Of a stretch of DNA of 64,000 bases, positions 54,179 through 62,987 are shown in pieces. Both the position numbers and the translations under genes were made by a program. The first letter of the stretch is position 1. The number at the start of each line of letters is the position of its first letter. The notes under the pieces are model-generated. The model had not been told where the DNA came from and ran no database searches. It was given only the letters and a program-made list of their open reading frames with translations. This DNA comes from Methanolobus vulcani (GTDB lineage: Archaea; Halobacteriota; Methanosarcinia; Methanosarcinales; Methanosarcinaceae). The DNA is taken from the NCBI RefSeq assembly GCF_006546655.1, contig NZ_VIAQ01000017.1:1-64000 (forward strand), read 5' to 3'.

Positions 54179-55204
54179 TCATACCTTTCGTGAAAAGATA
54201 ATTCTGGAACCGTCCGTAAGATCAAGTTCCTTAAAAACATCAAACCCATTTGTTTTCAGGATGTCAATGTATTCTTCTAAGGAAACACTGTTTTCAAAGC
54301 TGTATAATGCACTACTTTTTTTCGTATCATCGAATGTCCACATATTCCAGTTAAGGGCTTCCATTGCGTTGGCATCTTCACCAGGCACCTGCCTGTTAAC
54401 AAAGACTCCACCTGTTTTTAATGCTGATACGATTTTGGGAATTAGATCCGGAACTTTTCCTCCCGGATTTAATGATGAAAATACAATATCATACTCAGAA
54501 CCAATATCATCTGTAAAGAAATTACCCGGTATTACGTCAACCTGATCAGTTCCATATTTTTCAGCATACTTCTTTGTATGCTCGGTCACCTGAGGAAGAT
54601 CAAAAACAAATGCTTTTAGGTTTTCATTCTGACCTGTAAGAGCTATGGAATACAGTCCATGACCACCACCAAGATCAATCATTTTCCTCGAACTGTCAAA
54701 ATCAATGTCCTCTGTGACAGTTTCAACAACTTCCTGAAGCATTCCGCATTTTGCATTCTCTGCCATGGAATGTATTATCCCGTCACCAAAGAAACTCTGT
54801 TTATCAACGATTACCGGACCATTGGTGATAATCTCATCCAGCTTTTCCCACATTGCTATGCTTCGCTCCATATCCCGGAGATAATTTAACTGGGAAAACG
54901 GTGAATCACTGACAAGATAAGTATTGGTTAATCCGGTATTCGAATATTTCTCCCCGTTTAACACGAGAAGACCACATTCACAAAGAACATCACAAAGCAA
55001 TGGCACCATTTCCGGGTTGCATCCCATCTTAGCTGCCAGTTCTTCAGATGAGACAGGATCTTTTGTGTATTCAAAAAGCTGTAGTTTTACAGCTGTTGTG
55101 AGAATCTTATATTTTCTGAAACCATTCATGGAATCGTCTATAAATTTAATTAATTCATCAGAACATACTTCCGGCCTTTTCATCAATTCCTTTGCTGAAT
55201 TCAT
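54179..55204 (-). CDS. SAM-dependent methyltransferase, HIOMT/O-methyltransferase type
   Basis: This 341-residue enzyme has an N-terminal winged-helix dimerisation domain (KLQLFEYTKDPVSSEELAAKMGCNPEMVPLLCDVLCECGLLV) and a Rossmann domain with MIDLGGGHGLYSIALTG and LNPGGKVPDLI. Members methylate hydroxyls or other small-molecule groups. It is the last gene of the nik-type operon, 45 nt after the ATPase gene. Its place suggests that it acts on the compound or chelate that the transporter handles; the substrate is not known. Confidence 0.82.
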   Translation of the reverse strand: MNSAKELMKRPEVCSDELIKFIDDSMNGFRKYKILTTAVKLQLFEYTKDPVSSEELAAKMGCNPEMVPLLCDVLCECGLLVLNGEKYSNTGLTNTYLVSDSPFSQLNYLRDMERSIAMWEKLDEIITNGPVIVDKQSFFGDGIIHSMAENAKCGMLQEVVETVTEDIDFDSSRKMIDLGGGHGLYSIALTGQNENLKAFVFDLPQVTEHTKKYAEKYGTDQVDVIPGNFFTDDIGSEYDIVFSSLNPGGKVPDLIPKIVSALKTGGVFVNRQVPGEDANAMEALNWNMWTFDDTKKSSALYSFENSVSLEEYIDILKTNGFDVFKELDLTDGSRIIFSRKV

Positions 55205-55249
55205 ATTTTAACATCCTGTTGTTAGATTTTTAAATAACTAATAAAATGA

Positions 55250-55948
55250 TCATTTCCATTCCACGATCTTTCCTTTGTCCATCACTGCAATATCGTCGCA
55301 CATCCATTCCACAACGTCCATATCGTGAGAAATGAACAGATAGCTTATACCCAACCTGTTTTGCAGATCTTTCAGTAAATTCAGTATCTGCGACTGAACA
55401 AGTGGATCAAGCATTGATGTAACCTCGTCTGCAACTATCAGTTTTGGATTAAGACTTAAAACACGGGCAATAACCACTCGCTGTAATTGTCCGCCACTTA
55501 GTTCATGTGGATAACGGAACAGAAGTTCTTCATTCAAATTGACAGTTTCAATCAAATCCAGGACCTTCTGTTCTTCCTCATCTGACCTGCACAGTTTATG
55601 TATTCTAAGCGGCTCCAGAAGAGCATCGTAAACCCTCATCCTGGGATTGAGAGAAGACTCGGGATTCTGGAAAATAATCTGCATCTGCCTGCCAAGAGGT
55701 TTAAGACTTCGACCTCTTAGCCCTGTAATATCAATCCCCTCGAAAAGTATGCTTCCTGCCGTGGGTTCTGTCAATCGCAGCACTGTTCTGGCAACTGTTG
55801 TTTTTCCACATCCACTGTTTCCCACTAGTCCCAAAGCTTTACCTTTGCCAATTTCAAAATCAACACCATCGACTGCTCTTATCTCCTTTCTGTTAAGAAT
55901 CCCGGAGTAATGGTATTTTTTAAGACCTGTAACTGATAATAAGTTCAT
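55250..55948 (-). CDS. nikE: Nickel/peptide ABC transporter ATP-binding protein 2
   Basis: This ATPase is of the OppF/NikE type, with GNSGCGKTTVAR, LSGGQLQRVVIARVL and LIVADEVTSMLD. At 232 residues it is short and lacks the C-terminal oligopeptide/dipeptide extension, as NikE does. It overlaps nikD by 4 nt. Confidence 0.85.
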   Translation of the reverse strand: MNLLSVTGLKKYHYSGILNRKEIRAVDGVDFEIGKGKALGLVGNSGCGKTTVARTVLRLTEPTAGSILFEGIDITGLRGRSLKPLGRQMQIIFQNPESSLNPRMRVYDALLEPLRIHKLCRSDEEEQKVLDLIETVNLNEELLFRYPHELSGGQLQRVVIARVLSLNPKLIVADEVTSMLDPLVQSQILNLLKDLQNRLGISYLFISHDMDVVEWMCDDIAVMDKGKIVEWK

Positions 55949-56898
55949 GGCTTATCCTGGCCTCCATTATACAGGAAACACCTGACCTCTGTTTCAATAT
56001 CTGTCAAAAACATATCCGGATGAACTTGCTTACATATATCCATAGCATACTCACATCTTGGATGAAAACGGCATCCGGACGGAGGAGAACTAAGACTGGG
56101 ACTCTCTCCAGAAATCGATCTTAACCCTTTCTTAGGGAGAGAACTTAACAGCACCTGAGTATACGGATGTCCTGGTTCTGCCAGGATATCATTAACGGAT
56201 GCAAGTTCAATAATTTCACCTGCATACATCACAGCAACACGATCACAAATCTTTTCTGCAACATCAAGATCGTGTGTGATAAGAATCATGCTCATATTCT
56301 TGCTTCGAACCAGATTTTGAAGAAGATTCACAATACTTTTCTTTGTTTCAGGATCAAGACCTTTTGTGGGTTCATCAGCTATCAATAGTTCAGGGCTGAA
56401 AGCCATTCCCATTGCAATCATAATTCGCTGCTTCATTCCTCCGCTGAACTGATGAGGAAACTCACCCATCCTGTCGGGATCAATGCCTACCATTTCAAGT
56501 ATGCCGGCGGTTTTTATTCTTGCGTCCTGCTTGCTCATTTTGTCATGATACCGGAAGACCTCTGAAATCTGGTCACCTATACTGAGAACAGGATTTAATG
56601 CAGCCGCTGGATTTTGAAGTATAATACCAATGTTTTTTCCCCTGACATCCCGTAATTTATTTTCAGACAGGGAAAGCAGATCCTCACCTTTGTAGATGAT
56701 CCTTCCACTTATCTCCGTGTTTTCCGAAAGCAAGGTCATAATTGCCCGGCCAAGTATGGATTTTCCACATCCTGTCTCGCCAATGATGCCGATTGTCTCA
56801 TTATTCATGACTTCCAGATCAATGCTGTTGTTGGCTTTAACAGTTCGATTCCCTGACCTGAAAAATACCCGGAGTCCCTCAATTTTCAGCAAGCTCAT
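55945..56898 (-). CDS. nikD: Nickel/peptide ABC transporter ATP-binding protein 1
   Basis: This ATPase is of the OppD/NikD type, with GETGCGKSILGR, FSGGMKQRIMIAMGMA, LLIADEPTKGLD and a C-terminal extension with CRFHPRCEYAMDIC. It overlaps both neighbours by 4 nt. Confidence 0.86.
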   Translation of the reverse strand: MSLLKIEGLRVFFRSGNRTVKANNSIDLEVMNNETIGIIGETGCGKSILGRAIMTLLSENTEISGRIIYKGEDLLSLSENKLRDVRGKNIGIILQNPAAALNPVLSIGDQISEVFRYHDKMSKQDARIKTAGILEMVGIDPDRMGEFPHQFSGGMKQRIMIAMGMAFSPELLIADEPTKGLDPETKKSIVNLLQNLVRSKNMSMILITHDLDVAEKICDRVAVMYAGEIIELASVNDILAEPGHPYTQVLLSSLPKKGLRSISGESPSLSSPPSGCRFHPRCEYAMDICKQVHPDMFLTDIETEVRCFLYNGGQDKP

Positions 56899-57785
56899 TC
56901 ATTCACCAGCATCAGTTCGTTTCCTTTTGGATCAAGCATGTCTCGCAGGCCATCGCCTAAAAAATTAAAAGCAAGAACAATTGTCATTATGGCAATACCG
57001 GGAAATATCGTAAGAAGCGGAGATGTTCGCATAAAGGGAATTCCTGCCTTGAGCATTGAACCCCATTCAGGAGTAGGAGGCTGGATTCCAAGACCAAGGA
57101 AGCTCAGGGCTGTTGCAAAGATAATTGCATTTGCAATATCAAGTGTTGCAAGTACTATGATAGGATTTATGCAGTTCGGGAAAATATGGCGACGCATAAT
57201 ATAGATATCAGAAGCTCTCAAAGCTTTTGCAGCTTCGACAAACTCCTTTTCCCTCAATGAAAACGCTATTCCTCTTACAAGTCTTGTATAAGCTGGCCAG
57301 TGAGTCAGAGCAAGAGCGATTACCACATTCGATAAACTTGGACCAAGAGCTCCGGCAATCACCAGAGCAAGTATAATGCTTGGGAATGCCAGCACTATAT
57401 CTACAAATCTCATTATGGTTTCATCAATAATTCCCCGGCTGTATCCTGAAATTATGCCCAGGGTAGTACCTATAAAAGAAGATATAGCAACTACCAGTAC
57501 TCCTATTCCAAGAGAGTATCTGGTACCGAGGACTAATCTTGAAAAAACACACCTACCCAGATTATCCGTACCGAAAGGATACTCAAAAGAAGGGGATAAT
57601 AACCTGTTTCCCCGATTTTGTTCAAGCGGGTCATGCAGGCTGATATAGGGTGCAAGAACAGCAACAAATGTCAGTAAAAGTATCAGAATACCACCAAAAG
57701 CCGCAGTTCTGTTCTGCATAAAAGCTTCAGGAAGGTGTAACCTGTTGCTTGCTTTATTCTTATATTGTCTGCCAGATTTATTCAT
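56895..57785 (-). CDS. nikC: Nickel/peptide ABC transporter permease 2
   Basis: This 296-residue permease is of the OppC/NikC type, with one N-terminal span, then the typical PFGTDNLGRCVFSRLVLGTRYSLGIG and the EAA loop EFVEAAKALRASDIYIMRRHIFPN. It overlaps nikB by 8 nt. Confidence 0.87.
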   Translation of the reverse strand: MNKSGRQYKNKASNRLHLPEAFMQNRTAAFGGILILLLTFVAVLAPYISLHDPLEQNRGNRLLSPSFEYPFGTDNLGRCVFSRLVLGTRYSLGIGVLVVAISSFIGTTLGIISGYSRGIIDETIMRFVDIVLAFPSIILALVIAGALGPSLSNVVIALALTHWPAYTRLVRGIAFSLREKEFVEAAKALRASDIYIMRRHIFPNCINPIIVLATLDIANAIIFATALSFLGLGIQPPTPEWGSMLKAGIPFMRTSPLLTIFPGIAIMTIVLAFNFLGDGLRDMLDPKGNELMLVNE

Positions 57786-58710
57786 ATCTTATCCTCGGGT
57801 CCAGGAATGCATAAGCAATATCTACTGCAAGGTTAGTGAGTGCGAATGTAACACCAATGATCAGCACACAACCCTGCACCATGGAAAAATCCCTGGCATA
57901 GATGGAATCAACAAGTAATTTTCCAATTCCGGGCCAGGCAAATATCGTTTCAACTATTACACTGCCACCAAGCAAAAAACCAAGCTGCATTCCTGCAAAT
58001 GTGATTATTGGCAGCATTGCGTTTTTTAATGCGTGTTTCAGTATTATTGTCCTGTTATCCAGTCCTTTTGCCTTTGCTGTTACAATATATTCCTGATTGA
58101 GAACATCCAGCATACTGGAACGTGTCAGGCGGGTTGTGATGGCAGCCATGGATGTCCCCAGTGTAACTGCCGGAAGAATGAGATGACTGATTCCTCCGTA
58201 TCCGTAACTTGGCAACAGGTGAAGCGTATATGCAAATAACCATATCAGTAACAATCCCAACCAGAAATTCGGAATTGACACACCTATCAGTGAACCTGTC
58301 ATGAAGAACTGGCCAATTATTGCATTTTTTTTAATGGCAACAATTATTCCCGCAGGAATGGCAATCGTCAGCGATATAATTAAACTGGAGAATGCCAGCA
58401 GCATTGTGGCAGGAAATCTGATAGTGATCTCTTCCAGTACGTCGTCTGATGTCACAAGTGACTGTCCTAAATCAAGACGTAACACATGATCCAGCCATTT
58501 CATATACTGGATATAGACTGGCGCATCAAATCCTTCAGTAACCTTTACCCAATCTATTTGTTCCTGTGTGAGATCCTCACCGTATCTGGCAATCGCAATG
58601 ACTTCCTCCGGGTCCCCGGGTGCGAAATGCATCGTACAGAAAGTTACGATGGTAACTCCCAGAATTACAAAAAATACAAGAAATATTCTTTTGGATATGT
58701 ATTTCAGCAT
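57778..58710 (-). CDS. nikB: Nickel/peptide ABC transporter permease 1
   Basis: This 310-residue permease is of the OppB/NikB type, with FAPGDPEE near the N-terminus, six spans, and the EAA loop NQEYIVTAKAKGLDNRTIILKHALKNAMLPI. It lies 88 nt after nikA. Confidence 0.87.
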   Translation of the reverse strand: MLKYISKRIFLVFFVILGVTIVTFCTMHFAPGDPEEVIAIARYGEDLTQEQIDWVKVTEGFDAPVYIQYMKWLDHVLRLDLGQSLVTSDDVLEEITIRFPATMLLAFSSLIISLTIAIPAGIIVAIKKNAIIGQFFMTGSLIGVSIPNFWLGLLLIWLFAYTLHLLPSYGYGGISHLILPAVTLGTSMAAITTRLTRSSMLDVLNQEYIVTAKAKGLDNRTIILKHALKNAMLPIITFAGMQLGFLLGGSVIVETIFAWPGIGKLLVDSIYARDFSMVQGCVLIIGVTFALTNLAVDIAYAFLDPRIRYE

Positions 58711-58798
58711 TTAACCCGACCATATTGATTGCTATTGTATTTATTCAAAAAGAAAACTTAGCGAAGTAATCAAAAAATAAAAGCAATGGTCATAAGAC

Positions 58799-60370
58799 TC
58801 ATTGCTCATTTTCGATGTATACTCCGTTAAGATTTAGCCATGGATCTTCAGCAGTGATTTCATATCCTTTTACATATGAATTCGCTGCGACTATCTTCTC
58901 TTCGTGAACAAGATAGAAGGCAGGAAGTTCCTCAAGCACCATTTCCTGTAGCTGGTAATACAATTCCTGTTGCTTATCCTCATCAACTGTGGAATCGGCT
59001 GCATTTGCCAGTACATCATATTCAGAGTTGTTGTAATGTGAATATGGACTGGTTGACTGGTGTACAAAGAAATGACGAGGATATGGTCCCCATACAAAGT
59101 ATCCTGTTCTCAAAAGCATATCAAAGTCGCCATCATTTTCAAGACTGGTGATTGCTGCACTTTCAAGTACCTGGATATCTACATCCATTCCAATTTCATT
59201 CAAACTGCCCTGGATTGCTTCTGCCATTGCAGTGTGTCTTGAAGCCCATACTCCTTTTCCGACAATCAGTGTCACTGTAAGTGGCTTACCGTCTTTGTCC
59301 AGAATTCCATCATTATCTGAGTCTGACCATCCGTCATCTGCCAGTATCTCTTTGGCTTTTTCAACATCTGGCTCATACAATTCCAGATCAGGGTTAGAAT
59401 ACATCATTGTTGGAGTAAATGCCCTGCCCTGTGCTGCCATTCCGATTCCCTCAAGAACAGTGTCGACCATTTCTTCTGTGTCAATTGTATATGCCACGGC
59501 TTTTCTGACTTCTTTATCCTCGAAAACACCATTGTTACAGTTAAACTGCAGGAAGTCAGTAAAAGTGGTAAGTGTCCTATAAACTTCAATGTCATCTTCT
59601 TCTTCAAGCCTTGATACATCATATTCTGGCAGCTTGATTGCCATGTCTATTTCTCCTGTTTCAAGGGCCATGACACGGGTAGTAGCCTCAGGTATTACTT
59701 TAAATATGACACTGTCAAGTACGTATTTTTCTCCCCAGTAGTCATCATTTCTGACAAGTATTATTTCCTGATCAGTGACCTGATCCTCAAACTTGAATGG
59801 TCCGGTTCCGATTGGTGATATGAAATTGCCTTCAGCGTCCACACAACTTGGGCTCATAATAGGCCATGCAACATGTGTAAGATAAAATGGAAGTGACATC
59901 TGCTTAGCCATTACGAATTTCACAGTGGTATCATCAACAGCTTCCACAGACTTCAGCGCTCTTAATGCACCCATTTTTTTGACATATGAGTCTTCGCTAT
60001 AAGAAAACACAACAGCATCTGCATTTAGTGGAGTACCATCATGGAAATACACATTTTCCCGCAGATGGAATATCCAGGTTGTACCATTGTCAGGTGTTTC
60101 CCATGATTCTGCAAGTCCTGGTTCTATATTGAGATCAGTATCCAGACGGACCAGTGTCTCATATACCTGTGACCACACAAACCTTCCATCACCATCAGGG
60201 AACTGGCTGAGGTACCAGTTGTTCACATCGGTACTAATTCCAACTGTAAGTTCGTTAGTAGTTGTTGCTTCTTCCTCTGAGTCCACGCAGCCGGACATCA
60301 ACAGGAAGGATGCTATAATAACACATGTTATCAAAACATTCAGATTTTTTCTTTTTTTATTAGTTGCCAT
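58799..60370 (-). CDS. nikA: Nickel/peptide ABC transporter substrate-binding lipoprotein
   Basis: This extracytoplasmic binding protein of the SBP family 5 has a lipobox (LLMSGCVDSEEE) and the family segment LAESWETPDNGTTWIFHLRENVYFHDGTPLNADAVVFS. It is 523 residues. Family members bind peptides, free nickel or metal-chelator complexes. The neighbouring NikR-like gene and hydrogenase genes elsewhere in the window favour nickel, but a metallophore or peptide cannot be excluded. It overlaps the first methyltransferase gene by 11 nt. Confidence 0.85.
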   Translation of the reverse strand: MATNKKRKNLNVLITCVIIASFLLMSGCVDSEEEATTTNELTVGISTDVNNWYLSQFPDGDGRFVWSQVYETLVRLDTDLNIEPGLAESWETPDNGTTWIFHLRENVYFHDGTPLNADAVVFSYSEDSYVKKMGALRALKSVEAVDDTTVKFVMAKQMSLPFYLTHVAWPIMSPSCVDAEGNFISPIGTGPFKFEDQVTDQEIILVRNDDYWGEKYVLDSVIFKVIPEATTRVMALETGEIDMAIKLPEYDVSRLEEEDDIEVYRTLTTFTDFLQFNCNNGVFEDKEVRKAVAYTIDTEEMVDTVLEGIGMAAQGRAFTPTMMYSNPDLELYEPDVEKAKEILADDGWSDSDNDGILDKDGKPLTVTLIVGKGVWASRHTAMAEAIQGSLNEIGMDVDIQVLESAAITSLENDGDFDMLLRTGYFVWGPYPRHFFVHQSTSPYSHYNNSEYDVLANAADSTVDEDKQQELYYQLQEMVLEELPAFYLVHEEKIVAANSYVKGYEITAEDPWLNLNGVYIENEQ

Positions 60371-61220
60371 AATTGAGATCTCCTTTTTTCCACCAGAGTT
60401 TTACTCTGGTATTCATAGCTCTCAGAATAACAGAATTGTTGTCGATTTCAAGATGATCTTTAAGGTAATTCCTGAGGATTTCGACCTGGTTTTCCTCAGA
60501 AACCTTGTAATATGATTTGAAGTGCTCAACAGCATCTTCTTCAGATGAGAAACGATGAATATGCTCAAATGGAAAAACGGTCATGTTGGGGTAAATTCCC
60601 ATATCGTAAAGGACGTTGTAGAGAACATTGCATTTTGGTGAAGGGTAATACTCAGTTCCATGAAGAAGAGGCCAGAGTGCCTTATAATTGATATCCCATG
60701 ATGCGTCACCTGCAAACCAGTAAAGGCACACATATTTAGAAGAAACTTCTTCCATTTTCCTGATGGCTTCTCTTATATTAGGCATTCCCAGTGAATAAGA
60801 AGCTATCACAATATCGTAGGATGACTCAATATCTTCTCCTGCTTCAATATCTTCCCAGCGTTTGTTTACGCAGTCAATGTTGCCTATTTCATCTGTTGCA
60901 ATTCTTTCATTTAATACATTCAGCATCCCTTCTGATGGTTCTACTGCTGTTACATGAGTAACTATTTTTGAGAGCGGGATTGCGAGTGTACCTGGTCCTG
61001 ACCCTATGTCCAGAATTCTTGAATCAGGGGTTAAGGGAAGTTCATTGATGGCTTTTTCGATAAGTGAAGCACCATCCTCTTCAAACATTTTTAAAAATAA
61101 TTGTGCACTTTCTTTGTTTTTCCAGATGGAAGCGCAATCAATTCCGTGCTGTGACTGATTTTGAAGTAAAGTTTGTTCTTTCCATATTTCATTCCAATCG
61201 ATCACGTCTTTCTTTATCAT
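60360..61220 (-). CDS. Class I SAM-dependent methyltransferase, first gene of nik operon
   Basis: This 286-residue enzyme has the SAM motif RILDIGSGPGTLAIPLSKIVTHVTAVEPSEGML and a following IVIASYSLGM region. The C-terminus is rich in aromatic residues (KLWWKKGDLNYGN). The stop overlaps the nikA start by 11 nt, so translation is coupled. Its product is unknown. Together with the methyltransferase at 54179 it frames the transporter, which points to a methylated ligand or metallophore. Confidence 0.85.
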   Translation of the reverse strand: MIKKDVIDWNEIWKEQTLLQNQSQHGIDCASIWKNKESAQLFLKMFEEDGASLIEKAINELPLTPDSRILDIGSGPGTLAIPLSKIVTHVTAVEPSEGMLNVLNERIATDEIGNIDCVNKRWEDIEAGEDIESSYDIVIASYSLGMPNIREAIRKMEEVSSKYVCLYWFAGDASWDINYKALWPLLHGTEYYPSPKCNVLYNVLYDMGIYPNMTVFPFEHIHRFSSEEDAVEHFKSYYKVSEENQVEILRNYLKDHLEIDNNSVILRAMNTRVKLWWKKGDLNYGN

Positions 61221-61285
61221 ATTACCAGCTCGGTCTATAATTTATCGGAGTGAACATGGTTATTGCATATAAATCTGTTTATTTG

Positions 61286-61300
61286 TAACAATAAATGTTA
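61286..61300. promoter_or_regulatory. Palindrome before nik operon (operator candidate)
   Basis: TAACAATAAATGTTA (5-5-5) lies just upstream of a minus-strand TATA-like TTTATATG (about 61267-61274). A TAACA/TGTTA pair with wider spacing is also found before the NikR-like gene. Confidence 0.4.
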
Positions 61301-61386
61301 TTAATTTTTATTTATAAAACAATAAATTGGAATATAGAATATATAATACACACTACAATATTGCTAATTCTTAAAAAAAGTTAGAG

Positions 61387-61538
61387 ATAGGAGGAGTGGC
61401 CAATTTAGGGATGACCTTGGTACAAAAACTGGCCAATATCAACAGGTCAAACAAAGTAGTTATGGTGAACCACAAATTTTCGTATTGATTATTTCGGAGA
61501 ACTTTCAAGTAATCACAGTGTATGTTTGACCTGTCTTG
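61387..61538 (+). repeat. Structured dispersed element, copy 1 (upstream side of nik operon)
   Basis: Plus-strand order: ATAGGAG, TGGCCAAT (61397), TGGCCA (61430), ACAGGTCAAACA (61442-61453), GGAGAAC, TGTTTGACCTGT (61523-61534). The 12-nt arms are a perfect inverted repeat. It is the inverted counterpart of 53826-53969. The rest of 61221-61776 holds no gene I can support. Confidence 0.65.
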
Positions 61539-61776
61539 CTATAGTAAACATTCTTCGTATATTAATGTTACGAATTAAGTTAAAAATAACAATTAATTTG
61601 TATTTAGATTATTAAAGTAATACTCAAAAAAGAGATCAAAATAAAAAACATAGCAAGCAAAGGAATATCATTAAATAATTGAAATCTTGAAATAATCAAG
61701 ATAGTACTACATATGTGGTGAATTAAGAAGAATTATCTAACTTCCATGAATAATAGAAAAATGAAAAATCCTGCAA

Positions 61777-62202
61777 TTAACTCATATTTTCTGATGGAGT
61801 AGCTGTGTTTAGTTTAACATAATTTACTCCTTTTAGTGCAATAGCTCTTTCAGCTACCATTTTAATATCTTCACCCTCACCATCCAGAATAAGGACTTCT
61901 AAAAACAGGTTATCTTCAATATGTATATGGATTGATGATTTGATAATTGAATAGTAATCGATTTTGATTTCAGCCAGAGCCTCTGTGAGACCATACTTAT
62001 TGTGGTCATAAATCAATGAAATTGTAGCAAAGCGTCTTCCGTGTATAACATTCATCCATTCATGATAGTTTATGTAGGTTCTAAGCGTGTCTCTTATGCC
62101 TTCTGAACGAGATGAATAGCCTCTGTCTTTAATAATAGTGTCAAATTTCGTGAGAATATTTTCAGGCATTGAAACGCCTATACGAGTTAATTCTGATTCC
62201 AT
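61777..62202 (-). CDS. nikR: NikR-like ribbon-helix-helix regulator, altered metal site
   Basis: This 141-residue protein has a ribbon-helix-helix (RIGVSMPENILTKFDTIIKDRGYSSRSEGIRD) and an ACT-like metal domain (SSIHIHIEDNLFLEVLILDGEGEDIKMVAERAIALKGVNYVKL). In known NikR proteins nickel is held by three His and one Cys. Here the two His of HIH are kept, but the Cys position (LEV preceded by C) is Phe and the other His position is Ile. It may sense another metal or bind nickel weakly. ATG 62202 has GTGAT upstream. Its place upstream of the nik operon suggests control of it. Confidence 0.85.
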   Translation of the reverse strand: MESELTRIGVSMPENILTKFDTIIKDRGYSSRSEGIRDTLRTYINYHEWMNVIHGRRFATISLIYDHNKYGLTEALAEIKIDYYSIIKSSIHIHIEDNLFLEVLILDGEGEDIKMVAERAIALKGVNYVKLNTATPSENMS

Positions 62203-62239
62203 TTTAATCACTTAACAAATAGAGAAGCATTTTTGGTTT

Positions 62240-62320
62240 GTTACATAATACTAAAATAACAATAAACTATACATATAATATGTTATTTATAATTTTTTGT
62301 GTTACTAATTATTATGTAAC
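62240..62320. promoter_or_regulatory. Nested inverted repeats before the NikR-like gene
   Basis: GTTACATAATA (62240-62250) and TATTATGTAAC (62310-62320) are perfect 11-bp arms 59 nt apart. Inside them AAATAACA (62254-62261) and TGTTATTT (62281-62288) form a second pair. They may be regulator half-sites for autoregulation. The remainder of 62321-62512 shows nothing else. Confidence 0.5.
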
Positions 62321-62512
62321 TTTAATTTTGTAAAACAACAAAAATTGATAGTTGTATCACTCAAGCCATATAATCTGCGAGTGAGGACTTAAAATACAAA
62401 TTAAAAAGTAACTAACAAAAGTAGATAATATTTTCAAAAAGAAGGAATGAGTGAATCTATTAATAGATTCTATTCACATTTCGAAAATCTATTGAACTGA
62501 TACAACTGGAAT

Positions 62513-62908
62513 TCACATATATCCCTGTATCTCAGTGCTGTCCTGCACAGCCTCTGGCTTCTTTTTTACACCTACCTGTGGTCTTGCTATCGGACCAAAT
62601 GCAGCTTCATAATTCTGAATGTGCTGATTCAGCCAGCGCACAAGTTCCACGGCTGCCAGAGGTGACATAATTACCTCGGTCTCAAGCCTTCTCTGGATTA
62701 CCTGCTCTCCTGACTTGTTAGTTGCCATTGGCATATCATTGTAAAAACCAATTCTGAAATCATATGGACTGTGGCCGCCCACAGCACCGATAGAGTACAC
62801 CTGCTTGAAATCCTCAGGTTTGTGAAGCTCTATTCTTACAGTTTTCTTTTTCTTAGCATCTTCCGGTTTATCACTCATTACAACACCTTCGTTTTTTTCT
62901 TTGTCCAT
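62513..62908 (-). CDS. DUF3467 domain protein
   Basis: This 131-residue soluble protein has the DUF3467 pattern HSPYDFRIGFYND, TEVIMSPLAAVELVRWLNQHIQNYEAAFGPI. The function is unknown. GGGAGG lies 10 nt before the ATG. It starts 79 nt after the helicase gene in the same direction. Confidence 0.85.
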   Translation of the reverse strand: MDKEKNEGVVMSDKPEDAKKKKTVRIELHKPEDFKQVYSIGAVGGHSPYDFRIGFYNDMPMATNKSGEQVIQRRLETEVIMSPLAAVELVRWLNQHIQNYEAAFGPIARPQVGVKKKPEAVQDSTEIQGYM

Positions 62909-62987
62909 AATATCATATCCTCCCAGCAGTCTAATCTGACAACATAACTATTATAATTTTTGATATCACACGCAAGAGAAAAACAGT

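Noticed and set aside
55250-60370. Plain oligopeptide importer (opp/dpp)
   Set aside because: It cannot be excluded by the transporter sequences alone, but the NikR-like gene, the short second ATPase and the flanking methyltransferases make a metal or chelate substrate more likely.
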